Under the pieces are notes generated by a model. The model had not been told where the DNA came from, did no database searches, and was given only the letters and a program-made list of their open reading frames with translations. From JBFJVD01 sp041624375 (lineage in GTDB: Bacteria; Chloroflexota; Anaerolineae; Anaerolineales; E44-bin32), in contig JBFJVD010000064.1 in the NCBI GenBank assembly GCA_041624375.1, positions 1 through 12,967 of the forward strand: a stretch of DNA of 12,967 nt. The letters are read 5' to 3'. The position numbers and the translations under genes were made by a program. Of this stretch, positions 1 through 7,089 are shown piece after piece (the stretch's first letter is position 1; each line of letters opens with the position of its first letter).

Positions 1-2021
1 GCCTGCGGGTGGCGGTCCGGCATGTGACGCTGCAGATCGAACGCGGCCAGATCTATGGCCTTGTCGGCGAAAGCGGCTCCGGAAAGACGACCCTCGCACT
101 CGCCGTGATGCGCTACTTGCCCGAAGCCGGACTCGTGTCCAGCGGATCGATTCGCTTCAATGGGCAGGATTTGCTCGCGCTGCGCCCGGCCGACCTGCGC
201 CGGATCTGGGGCGCGGAGATCGCGCTCGTGCCGCAGGACCCTCTCTCATCGCTCAACCCCTCCCTGCGCATCGGAGAACAGCTCGCGGAGATCCTACGCC
301 ATCAGCTACATCTAGGCTCGAGCGCGGCGGCCCGTCACGCGCTTGAGCTGCTTGAGTCGGTTCACCTGCCCGATCCGGCGCGCGTCGCCGCCAGCTTTCC
401 GCATCAGCTCAGCGGCGGGATGCAGCAGCGGGTCCTGATCGCCATGGCCCTGAGCACCGAACCCAAGCTGCTGGTGCTTGACGAACCGACCACCAACCTC
501 GATGCCACCACCCAGGCGGCCATGCTCGATCTGTTCCGAGAACTCATGCTGGAGCACGGAACGGCTGCGCTCTATGTCACCCACAACCTGGGCGTCGTCG
601 CACAATTCTGCGACCGGGTTGCCGTGCTCTACGCCGGCGAGCTGGTCGAGGATGCGCCAGTCGGAGGCTTGTTTGAGCGACCGCTGCATCCCTATACTCG
701 CGGGCTGCTCGATAGTGTGCCGCGATTGGGGGAAAGCAAAGGGGAGATTCGGCTGCGGCCGATCGAGGGCCGCATTCCTTCGCTGGACGACCTGCCTGCC
801 GGCTGCATCTTCCGTCCCCGCTGCCCGCTTGCTATCGATATCTGCGAGCAGTATCCGCCCTTGATCCGCGCAGACCCGGCATGGCAGGTGCGCTGCCACC
901 GCTGGGACGAAATCGCCGATGGGCGCGCCGATCCAAGACAGCCGCCGCCCAGCTTTGCCTTACCGCTCGAGGCAGCGGGAGGGGGCGAACGCGTGCTCAA
1001 CCTGGAGGACCTGCAGGTTCATTTCGCGCAGCGAGCCAGTTTCACGGAGCTGATGACCGGCCGAGGCGCCGTGACGATCCGGGCCGTCGACGGTGTCGAT
1101 CTCGAACTCGCTCGCGGCCACACGCTGGGTCTGGTCGGCGAGAGCGGCTCGGGCAAGACAACGCTGGCGCAAGCGATCATGGGGCTGGTTGAACGCACCG
1201 AAGGCTCGATCGAGCTGTTCGATCGCGAGCTGCCGCCCGACCTGGGCGACCGCAAGCGGGAGACCTTGAGCCACTTGCAGCTGGTGTTTCAAAATCCGCA
1301 GGAAGCCCTGAACCCGTATCTCACCGTCGGTGAGAGCCTGCGTCGCCCGCTTCAGACGCTGCTTGGCATGAACGAGGAGCAGGCCGGCGCAGAAGTTCTG
1401 CGCTTGCTTGAATCGGTCGATCTATCATCGGAGTATGCTCAGCGTCTCCCGGGCCAACTCAGCGGCGGTGAGAAACAGCGGGTTGCCATCGCCCGCGCCT
1501 TTGCCTCTAATCCCGACCTGCTCATCGCGGATGAGGCCGTTTCTTCGCTGGATGTATCGGTTCAGGCTTCGATCCTGAACCTGCTGACGGAGTTGCAGAA
1601 CGAGCACGGCAGCGCCTATCTCTTCATCTCACACGATCTGGCGGTGGTGGGCTACATCGCCGATGTGATTGCCGTGATTTACCTTGGGAGGCTGATGGAA
1701 ATGGGTCGCGCCGAAGCGATCTTCGAGCCCCCTTACCATCCCTACACCGAGGCGCTGCTCTCCGCCATTCCGCTCATCGATCCAGCCGCTGAGCAGGAAC
1801 AGATTCGACTCGACGGCGAAGTTCCGAGCGCGGTCGATGTTCCCAGCGGCTGCCCCTTTCATACGCGCTGCCCCCGCTTTCTTGGCGAAATCTGCGTCGA
1901 GCAGGAACCTCCGTGGCAGGAGACGGCCCAGGGAACCCACTATTTCTGCCATATCCCCCCGGATGAACTGAGCCGCGTCCAAAAGCGCGCCTTTCAGCTG
2001 GTACGGCGGGTGGAAGACTGA
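1..2021 (+). CDS. Peptide ABC transporter ATP-binding protein, DppD-DppF tandem fusion (5' partial)
   Basis: This protein would power uptake of oligopeptides or a similar solute (Dpp/Opp/nickel family) by hydrolysing ATP on the inner face of the membrane. Two complete ABC ATPase domains lie in one chain. Counting from the GTG at 9, domain 1 has Walker A GESGSGKT (20-27), signature LSGGMQQ (134-140), Walker B LLVLDEP and H-loop His192. Domain 2 has Walker A at 377-384, signature LSGGEKQ (484-490), Walker B LLIADEA and His542. Each is followed by the oligopeptide-transporter C-terminal extension with four cysteines (266, 272, 279, 296 and 615, 621, 629, 647). The frame is open to the window edge, and the first visible residues already lie inside the beta-strand before Walker A, so the true start is upstream. 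The stop is 6 bases before the permease ATG, so the two are co-transcribed. Domain 2 has DEA rather than DEP after Walker B, a mild variation. The substrate cannot be told. Confidence 0.95.
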   Translation, partial: LRVAVRHVTLQIERGQIYGLVGESGSGKTTLALAVMRYLPEAGLVSSGSIRFNGQDLLALRPADLRRIWGAEIALVPQDPLSSLNPSLRIGEQLAEILRHQLHLGSSAAARHALELLESVHLPDPARVAASFPHQLSGGMQQRVLIAMALSTEPKLLVLDEPTTNLDATTQAAMLDLFRELMLEHGTAALYVTHNLGVVAQFCDRVAVLYAGELVEDAPVGGLFERPLHPYTRGLLDSVPRLGESKGEIRLRPIEGRIPSLDDLPAGCIFRPRCPLAIDICEQYPPLIRADPAWQVRCHRWDEIADGRADPRQPPPSFALPLEAAGGGERVLNLEDLQVHFAQRASFTELMTGRGAVTIRAVDGVDLELARGHTLGLVGESGSGKTTLAQAIMGLVERTEGSIELFDRELPPDLGDRKRETLSHLQLVFQNPQEALNPYLTVGESLRRPLQTLLGMNEEQAGAEVLRLLESVDLSSEYAQRLPGQLSGGEKQRVAIARAFASNPDLLIADEAVSSLDVSVQASILNLLTELQNEHGSAYLFISHDLAVVGYIADVIAVIYLGRLMEMGRAEAIFEPPYHPYTEALLSAIPLIDPAAEQEQIRLDGEVPSAVDVPSGCPFHTRCPRFLGEICVEQEPPWQETAQGTHYFCHIPPDELSRVQKRAFQLVRRVED

Positions 2022-2027
2022 AACCCG

Positions 2028-2972
2028 ATGTTCCGCTATGTCTTGCGCCGGTTGGGCTTCCTGGTGCTCACCCTGATCTTGACCTCGTTGATCATCTTTA
2101 TCGTCACGCAGCTCCTTCCCGGTGATGTCGCGCGCGTGATCCTCGGGCGCGAAGCGGGAGAGGAGGCGCTCCAGGCGCTGCGCGCGGAGCTGGGTCTGAA
2201 CGATCCGCTCCCGATCCAATATGCTCGCTGGCTGGTCAACTTCGTCGCCGGTGATTGGGGCCGCTCCTTCAGCACCCGATCCGACATCCTGCCGGTCGTG
2301 GCCGCCAGGCTGCGCAATTCGCTCATGCTTGCCGGCGTGATTCTCGTGATATCGGTGCCGCTGGGGATCCTGCTGGGCGTGCTTGCGGGGCTCAATGCCG
2401 ACGGGGCGCTCGACAATTTGATCAGTGTCACTTCACTCTCTGTGGTTGGTTTGCCGGAATTCGTCACGGGATTGGTCTTGATCGAAATCTTTGCATTCCG
2501 CCTCAGGTGGTTTCTCGCGAATTCATCCATCCGTCTTGGTTCGCCCTTCCTGGAAGCGCTGCCGCAGCTGATCCTGCCGGCGATGACCGCCACGCTGGTT
2601 CTGCTGGCCTACATTGCGCGACTCACCCGGGCAGGAGTCATCGAAGAGTTGAAGCAGCCCTATGTTCGAACTGCGGTCTTGAAGGGTTTGCCACAGCGCT
2701 GGGTGACAGTGCGCCACGTCCTGCGCAACGCCTTGCTGCCAACGATCACGGTCGTTGCCATCAGCTTCGGTTGGATGATCAGCGGGCTCATCGTCATTGA
2801 GAACGTCTTCAACTACCCGGGCCTGGGCCGGCTGCTGGTCTTTGCGATCGATCGGCGCGATCTGCCGCTGCTGCAGGCCGTAACGATGGTCACGGTTGTC
2901 GGTTTCGCCTCAGCGAACCTGATCGCCGACCTGCTCTACGCCTACCTGAACCCGCGCATCCGGCTCAGCTGA
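2028..2972 (+). CDS. Peptide ABC transporter permease, DppB/OppB family
   Basis: Inner-membrane permease subunit of the peptide-type ABC importer encoded just upstream; it would form half of the translocation pore. The 314-residue length is normal for the DppB class. An N-terminal helix (about 9-30) with RYVLRRLGFLVLTL is typical of the family and is followed by the periplasmic LLPGDVAR segment. Helices follow near 98-122, 133-155, 175-197, 238-258 and 284-306. The EAA coupling loop that contacts the ATPase is visible near 205-236 (EELKQPYVRTAVLKGLP and on). The C terminus LLYAYLNPRIRLS is characteristic. It begins 6 bases after the ATPase stop. No second permease (DppC) or solute-binding protein follows, so those subunits must lie upstream of the window or elsewhere; the order ATPases-then-permease is unusual. 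Family assignment is firm, substrate unknown. Confidence 0.93.
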   Translation: MFRYVLRRLGFLVLTLILTSLIIFIVTQLLPGDVARVILGREAGEEALQALRAELGLNDPLPIQYARWLVNFVAGDWGRSFSTRSDILPVVAARLRNSLMLAGVILVISVPLGILLGVLAGLNADGALDNLISVTSLSVVGLPEFVTGLVLIEIFAFRLRWFLANSSIRLGSPFLEALPQLILPAMTATLVLLAYIARLTRAGVIEELKQPYVRTAVLKGLPQRWVTVRHVLRNALLPTITVVAISFGWMISGLIVIENVFNYPGLGRLLVFAIDRRDLPLLQAVTMVTVVGFASANLIADLLYAYLNPRIRLS

Positions 2973-2995
2973 AGCCTGGCACCGGAAAGCGAAAG

Positions 2996-3643
2996 ATGAG
3001 TACACCGGAAAACGCCGACTTCCTCGATCTTAATGATTACCGACGCAGGGTGCGGGAGATGTATGCCGAGGCCCGCCGGTTCGACCTTCATCCGCAGGAT
3101 CGCTGGAGCAGGTACCGCCGCGCACGGGACGAACTGTTCAGCGAGCATCCGCAGTCGGCGCTTTCCGACGAGCAGCGGCGGCGATTTTCACCGCTGCGCT
3201 ATTTCGATTACGATCCGGAGCTCGCGTTCCTCCTGCCGGTGGATACCGACGTTGTTCCAGAGGTGATCCAGGTCGATCTCGAGACCGACGGCCCCACCCG
3301 GATGCGCGCGTTCGGCCGGATTCACTTCGTCATCGGCGGCCAGCCCGCTGCGCTTACGCTCTATTGGATCATGGGCTACGGGGGCGGGATCTTCCTGCCG
3401 TTCCGGGACGCCACGCGCAGCGAGGAAACATATGGGGGCGGTCGCTATCTGCTGGACACCATCAAAGGGGCGGATCTGGGTCGTGTCGGCGACCGTCTCG
3501 TGATCGACTTCAACTTCGCCTACAACCCATCCTGCGCCTACCATCCACGCTGGCATTGTCCGCTTGCCCCACCCAAGAATTGGCTCGATATTCCAATCCG
3601 CGCCGGTGAGATGCTCCCGCCCTGGGACCCGCTCGAGGCGTAG
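2996..3643 (+). CDS. DUF1684 family protein
   Basis: A 215-residue soluble protein of the DUF1684 family, whose biochemical role is not established. The family signature is at the C-terminal side: FNFAYNPSCAY (173-182), WHCPLAPPKNWL (186-197), then IRAGE (201-205). Cys180 and Cys188 lie in this motif. A preceding segment YWIMGYGGGIFLPFRDATRSEETYGGGRYL also matches the family pattern. There is no signal peptide or membrane helix. It starts 23 bases after the permease stop with a weak purine-rich site (GGAAAGCGAAAG) and ends immediately before a strong terminator, so it is probably the last gene of the transporter transcript. A functional link to peptide uptake is only suggested by this position. 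Confidence 0.88.
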   Translation: MSTPENADFLDLNDYRRRVREMYAEARRFDLHPQDRWSRYRRARDELFSEHPQSALSDEQRRRFSPLRYFDYDPELAFLLPVDTDVVPEVIQVDLETDGPTRMRAFGRIHFVIGGQPAALTLYWIMGYGGGIFLPFRDATRSEETYGGGRYLLDTIKGADLGRVGDRLVIDFNFAYNPSCAYHPRWHCPLAPPKNWLDIPIRAGEMLPPWDPLEA

Positions 3644-3645
3644 AA

Positions 3646-3670
3646 AAACCCCGGGGAACCCCCGGGGTTT
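3646..3670. terminator. Bidirectional rho-independent terminator
   Basis: A perfect inverted repeat AAACCCCGGGG / CCCCGGGGTTT with a 3-base AAC loop. It is flanked by TTTCTT on the plus side and, read on the minus strand, by a run of T. It starts 2 bases after the DUF1684 stop and lies 23 bases from the stop of the convergent FrnE-like gene, so it can end transcription from both sides. Confidence 0.9.
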
Positions 3671-3692
3671 CTTCGTTCGATCACCGGCGGGC

Positions 3693-4310
3693 TCAGCCGG
3701 CCATATCCAGGTCTTCCTCCTGCAAGCGTGCCATCAAGCGCTCAAAGGCCTCGAACGGCTGCGCACCCACGATCGCATAGCGGTCGTTGAAGACGTAGGT
3801 CGGCACGCCGGTGATGCCGAGTGCCTGCGCCCGCTGCACCGATTCGGTCACAATTGGGCTGAACTCACCCTGTTCTGTCCGGCTTTGCATCTCTTCGGGA
3901 TCCAGCCCAACCTCTTCCGCTGCAGCACGGAGCACCGACCAGCTGCCGATGTCCTGTCCTTCACCGTAGAACCTGCGGAAGACGGCTTGGTGGAAAGTCT
4001 CATGAAGCGACTCTTCGCGTGCGTACTCAGAGGCTTCAAGAGCGCGCCGCGAATTCGGGATCCATTCAGGATGGACCATCGGCAATCCGGCCGCTTCGGC
4101 CAATCCCTTGAGTCGGTCCCGCGCAGGGCGATAGGCCTCCCGCAGATAGACCGGGAAGCGAGTCCCGCCTTCCGGAATCTCCGGATGCAGCTCGAATGGT
4201 AGCCATTCGACTCTGACGTCGTAGTTTGCTCTCAGCCGCTCGACCCGATCCTGGCCGACATAGCACCACGGTCAAAGGTAGTCGGAATAGACGCTGACTT
4301 CAACCGTCAT
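3693..4310 (-). CDS. Selenocysteine-containing FrnE/DsbA-family thiol oxidoreductase
   Basis: A thioredoxin-fold oxidoreductase of the FrnE-like DsbA subfamily (with an inserted helical domain), expected to oxidise, reduce or isomerise dithiols. Read from the ATG at 4310, the frame has 205 codons if the TGA at 4274-4272 (codon 13) is read as selenocysteine. The active site becomes Tyr-Leu-Sec-Pro-Trp-Cys-Tyr-Val-Gly (11-19), where relatives have CPWC. The family pattern continues unbroken (EWLPFELHPEIPEGG at 35-49, GLPM and HPEWIPNS near 75-88) to the cis-proline loop GITGVPTYVF (166-175, Pro170). Cys16 is the only cysteine. A GGAGG site lies 8 bases before the ATG. There is no signal peptide, so it is probably cytoplasmic. 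The natural stop is also TGA. Standard calling would start it at an internal TTG (4103), giving a 136-residue fragment without the active site. An inactivating Cys-to-stop mutation is the main alternative, but the preserved downstream frame and the hairpin after the UGA argue against it. Confidence 0.88.
4227..4265 (-). promoter_or_regulatory. Candidate bacterial SECIS hairpin inside the FrnE-like gene
   Basis: In the mRNA just after the UGA, UCGGCC (4258-4253) pairs with GGUCGA (4245-4240) in six base pairs including one G-U. These enclose the 7-base loop AGGAUCG (4252-4246). Below an internal loop, UGCU (4265-4262) pairs with AGCA (4230-4227). Known bacterial SECIS elements lie within the coding region just 3' of the UGA, with a short apical loop carrying a guanosine in its first two positions, roughly 16-37 bases from the UGA. 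Here the loop guanosine is 21 bases past the UGA, and the loop start AGGAUC resembles AGGUCU of E. coli fdhF. Pairing was found by eye; no folding energy was computed. Confidence 0.7.
4272..4274 (-). other. In-frame UGA, predicted selenocysteine codon 13
   Basis: On the minus strand the codons run TAC CTT TGA CCG TGG TGC TAT, that is Y-L-UGA-P-W-C-Y. The UGA sits at the N-terminal cysteine of the CxxC redox motif, the nucleophilic position where Sec replaces Cys in known thioredoxin-fold selenoproteins. It is the only in-frame stop between the ATG at 4310 and the terminal TGA at 3695-3693. Confidence 0.86.
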
Positions 4311-4440
4311 ACGCTGATCCTCCAGTCATCCTTCACAGGCCGACTTGTGCGCCTGGGCGTGCTTGCCCGAAGACCCTGCTGCTTACCTGCCGCGATGCAG
4401 ACCCCGGCCAGTCAGCGGCATCGATTCGATCACCAACCAA

Positions 4441-4470
4441 CGCCGGACCGCAGGAGCACGCGGTCCGGTG
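4441..4470 (-). terminator. Long hairpin, possible terminator downstream of the DUF427 gene
   Basis: CCGGACCGC (4443-4451) is perfectly complementary to GCGGTCCGG (4460-4468). One G-U and one C-G pair extend the stem outward, with an 8-base loop. On the minus strand it is followed by TTGGTTGGTG, only moderately T-rich. It lies 59 bases past the DUF427 stop and ahead of the selenoprotein gene, so it may end or attenuate readthrough. The rest of the gap 4311-4528 shows no coding or RNA gene signal apart from the ribosome binding site of the FrnE-like gene. Confidence 0.4.
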
Positions 4471-4528
4471 CACACGAGCCATGGTAATCGATCCCGGCCC
4501 CGAGGGTTTCGCCATCTTCCCCGGCACG

Positions 4529-4813
4529 CTAGGGTTCGACGCGGACTCCTCGCCAGAAGGCAATGTAGTCCTTGATCTGACGAGCAGCGTCCGAGGGCGT
4601 TGGATAGTACCAGGCGGCATCCCGGTTGACATCGCCGCCTACCTCGACGCTGTAGTAGCTCGCCACGCCCTTCCACGGACAGACCGTATGCGAACTGCTC
4701 TCTTTCAGGAATTCCCAGTTCACCGCGTCGGGCGGGAAGTAGTGATTCCCTTCGACGACGACGGTGCGGTCGCTCTCGGCCAATACCTGACCATTCCAAG
4801 TGGCCTTAGGCAT
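4529..4813 (-). CDS. DUF427 family protein
   Basis: A 94-residue single-domain DUF427 protein, complete at the usual size for the short form. Family features are clear: N-terminal ATWNGQVLAESDRTVVVEGNHYFPPDAV, then SHTVCPWKGVASYYSV (41-56, Cys45), then AAWYYPTPSDAARQIKDYIAFW (66-87). The domain is a small beta-rich fold of unknown biochemical function, found widely in bacteria and fungi. The start is supported by AGGAGG about 10 bases upstream of the ATG and by a plausible promoter. It is on the same strand as the downstream FrnE-like gene, but 218 bases and a hairpin separate them, so they may be transcribed separately. Confidence 0.9.
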   Translation of the reverse strand: MPKATWNGQVLAESDRTVVVEGNHYFPPDAVNWEFLKESSSHTVCPWKGVASYYSVEVGGDVNRDAAWYYPTPSDAARQIKDYIAFWRGVRVEP

Positions 4814-4839
4814 GAATGCTCATCCTCCAACCTTCATCA

Positions 4840-4869
4840 AATCTAAACGTGCCAAATGAATCGCGCCAA
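4840..4869 (-). promoter_or_regulatory. Candidate sigma-70-type promoter for the DUF427 gene
   Basis: On the minus strand TTGGCG (4869-4864) and TAGATT (4845-4840) are separated by 18 bases, with the -10 element 26 bases before the DUF427 start codon. The match is moderate and position-based. The remainder of the gap 4814-4973 shows nothing recognisable. Confidence 0.35.
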
Positions 4870-4973
4870 GCGGCAACCCTATCTTAAGGGTGTGGGGCCT
4901 GGAGGAGTGTGAGCATCGCTACATGCGGGGTGGGGAGCACGGGCGGCAAGATGGCCGTCAGCGCATCAATCGA

Positions 4974-5630
4974 CTAGTTCAGCGCGAAGGGACCATTGTC
5001 CTCCGGCTGTGCGCGATCCATCAATGCCGCAAAGAGCGCATTCTCTCGCTGGTAGAGGTCGATGAGCTGGTCGAGGAACGAGCTCGCCTCATCGGCATCC
5101 AGGAGAGCCTGCTTCTGAATCATCGGCGCGTTCACGAGCGCGGCCGCCAGGTAGCCCAGCGCCAGTGGATCTTTGGGCAGGCTTTCGGGGTTTACCTGAC
5201 CCAAACCGGCCTCTTGCAGCAAATCGAGGTAGCGCAACATGCGGGGTCGGAGGTTATCGGCCAGATCGGCCAGCCGGGCGTCCCGGCTCCCCCGCACGGG
5301 AACGGTCTCGACGGAAGCTTCGAAGTAGGCCTGCTCCCGGTGCAGCTTGAGGATTCGAAAGCGCTCACTGCCGATTGCCAGCAGACGGCTCTGATTCATC
5401 GGGAGCTGTTCAATCTGGCTGATAATCGCCGTACACCCGATCGAGTGCGGCTCGGGCAGGGGTCCCAGCGCCTCCCCCCCGTGGCGGATCAGCGCAACGC
5501 CGAACGGTTCTCCGGAGGCCGTGCAGCGACGCACAAGTTCTTTGTACCGGTCTTCGAAAATGTGCAGTCGCAGGGGCATCCCCGGGAAGAGCACCGTCTG
5601 CAGCGGAAACAACGGAATGATCTGTGCCAT
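4974..5630 (-). CDS. Lon N-terminal (substrate-binding) domain protein, LonB12-type/YcbQ-like peptidase-less protein
   Basis: A 218-residue stand-alone protein with the Lon protease substrate-binding domain and no ATPase or protease domain. The N-terminal motif MAQIIPLFPLQTVLFPGMPLRLHIFEDRYKELV is diagnostic. It continues with FGVALIRHGGE, then the GCTAIISQIEQLPMNQSRLLAIGSERFRIL strand region, and ends with a helical part (about 120-215) as in stand-alone Lon-domain proteins. Such proteins are widespread, and their role is unproven; a substrate-recruitment or peptide-binding role is inferred from Lon itself. The ATG at 5630 is preferred because it starts exactly at the conserved motif; a GTG at 5651 would add seven residues. 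Neither has a strong ribosome binding site. It is divergent from the YibE/F gene, with a 143-base gap between them in which I see no convincing promoter. Confidence 0.88.
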   Translation of the reverse strand: MAQIIPLFPLQTVLFPGMPLRLHIFEDRYKELVRRCTASGEPFGVALIRHGGEALGPLPEPHSIGCTAIISQIEQLPMNQSRLLAIGSERFRILKLHREQAYFEASVETVPVRGSRDARLADLADNLRPRMLRYLDLLQEAGLGQVNPESLPKDPLALGYLAAALVNAPMIQKQALLDADEASSFLDQLIDLYQRENALFAALMDRAQPEDNGPFALN

Positions 5631-5773
5631 GCGTACTTGATCCCGCACCACCCAATGACTGACTGCGCCGTTGACGAGCGTTACAATGGGGCGGCTTAAC
5701 GGTCACCATTCTAACATGCTGGGTCTCTGCCGCCGGGATTCCCCGCCGGGTAAGGCCCTGGAGGCGGTAATTC

Positions 5774-6982
5774 GTGCGACAGGATGTTCGTCTTTTCATC
5801 TTCCTTGCCCTGGGCTTCGTTCTCGGCGGCGCGCTGCTGGGTTGGTGGCTGGCATCTGGCGGACTCACCCCGGGGCGCGAGGCCCGTGAGGCTTCCATGC
5901 TCACCCAGACTGCGCAGGCACGTGTGCTTGAAGTCCTCGAGACGGGAGAGCTGGAGACTGGCGGGGAGACACGCACCTTTCAAGTGGTCAGCATCGAGGT
6001 ACTGGATGGGCCCCAGGAGGGTCAGCTGTTCAGCCTTGAATTTGGGCGCTTCCAGGCGCTGCCGGAGGGTGTGCGTCTCTCACCAGGAGACAGGCTGATG
6101 GTCAGCCTGCAGCCCTCGCCCGAGGGGGAGACGGTCGCCTTCTTTGCCGATTTCATCCGGACCCAACCGCTCGCGCTGCTTGGCGTGGCCTTTGTGCTCT
6201 TCGTCCTGCTCGTCAGCCGCTGGAAGGGTTTGCGCGGGCTGATCGGGATGGTGCTGAGCTTTGCCGTGATTCTTGGGTTCATCCTGCCGCAGATCCTGGC
6301 CGGCAGGGACCCGCTGCTCGTGAGCATCGTGGGTTCGGCGCTATTGCTTGCCGTGACCCTCTATCTGGTCCATGGCTGGACGGTGAAGACACACACTGCG
6401 GTGGTCAGCACGGTGGCGGCGCTGGTTCTCACCGGTATATTGGCTGCCATCTTCGTTCGCTCGACTCGCCTCTCGGGGTTCGGTTCGGAGGAAACCCTCT
6501 TTCTGACCCAGCTTCTAGGGCAAGAGCTGAACGTGAGGGGGCTGCTCCTCGGAAGCATCCTGATCGGTGCGCTCGGCGTCCTCGACGACTTGATTGTCAG
6601 CCAGGTCTCGGTGGTCTTCGAGCTTTTTCGCGCTGACCCTTCAAAAAGCCGGGCGGCGCTCTTCCGGCAGGCGATGATCGTGGGCCGAGATCACATCGCA
6701 GCCACGGTGAATACGCTCGTCCTGGCCTATGTCGGGGCATCCCTACCGCTGCTGCTTCTCTTCACCTTTTTCGCTGAGCCGTTCATTCTGGCCATCAACC
6801 GGGAGCTGGTGGCCGAGGAGGTGGTGCGGGCGCTGGTCGGCTCGCTTGGGCTGATGAGCGCCGTCCCCCTCACCACCGCCCTTGCCGTCCGCGTCGTGCA
6901 GCGCAGCGGCACCGCAAAGGGTTTGCCCGCCTGGATGGGGCCAATGACGCTGGATGAACATGTCATGCACCATCATGGCTGA
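5774..6982 (+). CDS. YibE/F family integral membrane protein
   Basis: A 402-residue polytopic membrane protein of the YibE/F family, thought to act in transport though no substrate is firmly established. The start is GTG, preceded by GGAGG at a 9-base spacing. An N-terminal helix (about 7-27) leads to an extracytoplasmic beta-rich domain (about 40-128). About seven helices follow from 133 onwards. Family hallmarks are GWTVKTHTAV, GALGVLDDLIVSQVSVVFEL and GRDHIAATVNTLVLAYVGASLPLLLLF. The C terminus ends DEHVMHHHG, a short histidine-rich tail that could bind metal. The next gene on this strand starts about 107 bases later. Confidence 0.9.
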   Translation: MRQDVRLFIFLALGFVLGGALLGWWLASGGLTPGREAREASMLTQTAQARVLEVLETGELETGGETRTFQVVSIEVLDGPQEGQLFSLEFGRFQALPEGVRLSPGDRLMVSLQPSPEGETVAFFADFIRTQPLALLGVAFVLFVLLVSRWKGLRGLIGMVLSFAVILGFILPQILAGRDPLLVSIVGSALLLAVTLYLVHGWTVKTHTAVVSTVAALVLTGILAAIFVRSTRLSGFGSEETLFLTQLLGQELNVRGLLLGSILIGALGVLDDLIVSQVSVVFELFRADPSKSRAALFRQAMIVGRDHIAATVNTLVLAYVGASLPLLLLFTFFAEPFILAINRELVAEEVVRALVGSLGLMSAVPLTTALAVRVVQRSGTAKGLPAWMGPMTLDEHVMHHHG

Positions 6983-7089
6983 CAGGGATCTCAACCGGGC
7001 GGCTTCCAGGAGTGGGTGGGTCGCGTGGCGACGTGGTGTGATCGCAGGTACAGAATCGACCGACCATGGCCGCTAGGATGGGACCGATC

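Noticed and set aside
3564..4202. Plus-strand open frame running through the terminator and opposite the FrnE-like gene
   Set aside because: It crosses a strong terminator and is antisense to a well-supported gene; composition is not protein-like.
3693..4310. FrnE-like gene as a pseudogene with a nonsense mutation, or a short 136-residue protein from TTG 4103
   Set aside because: The stop replaces precisely the active-site cysteine, codons on both sides remain intact, a good ribosome binding site fits the upstream ATG, and a SECIS-like hairpin follows. The short version would lack the active site.
4890..5699. Plus-strand open frame of 269 codons opposite the Lon-domain gene
   Set aside because: Antisense shadow of a clear Lon-N-domain protein; no ribosome binding site or family pattern.
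5652..5773. Promoters for the divergent Lon-domain and YibE/F genes
   Set aside because: TTGACG, TACAAT and TAACAT elements occur but none pair at 16-19 base spacing, so no promoter is called.
6976..7077. Small 33-codon frame between the YibE/F and TlpA-like genes
   Set aside because: No recognisable product and no good ribosome binding site; it overlaps the end of the YibE/F gene. Likely noise.
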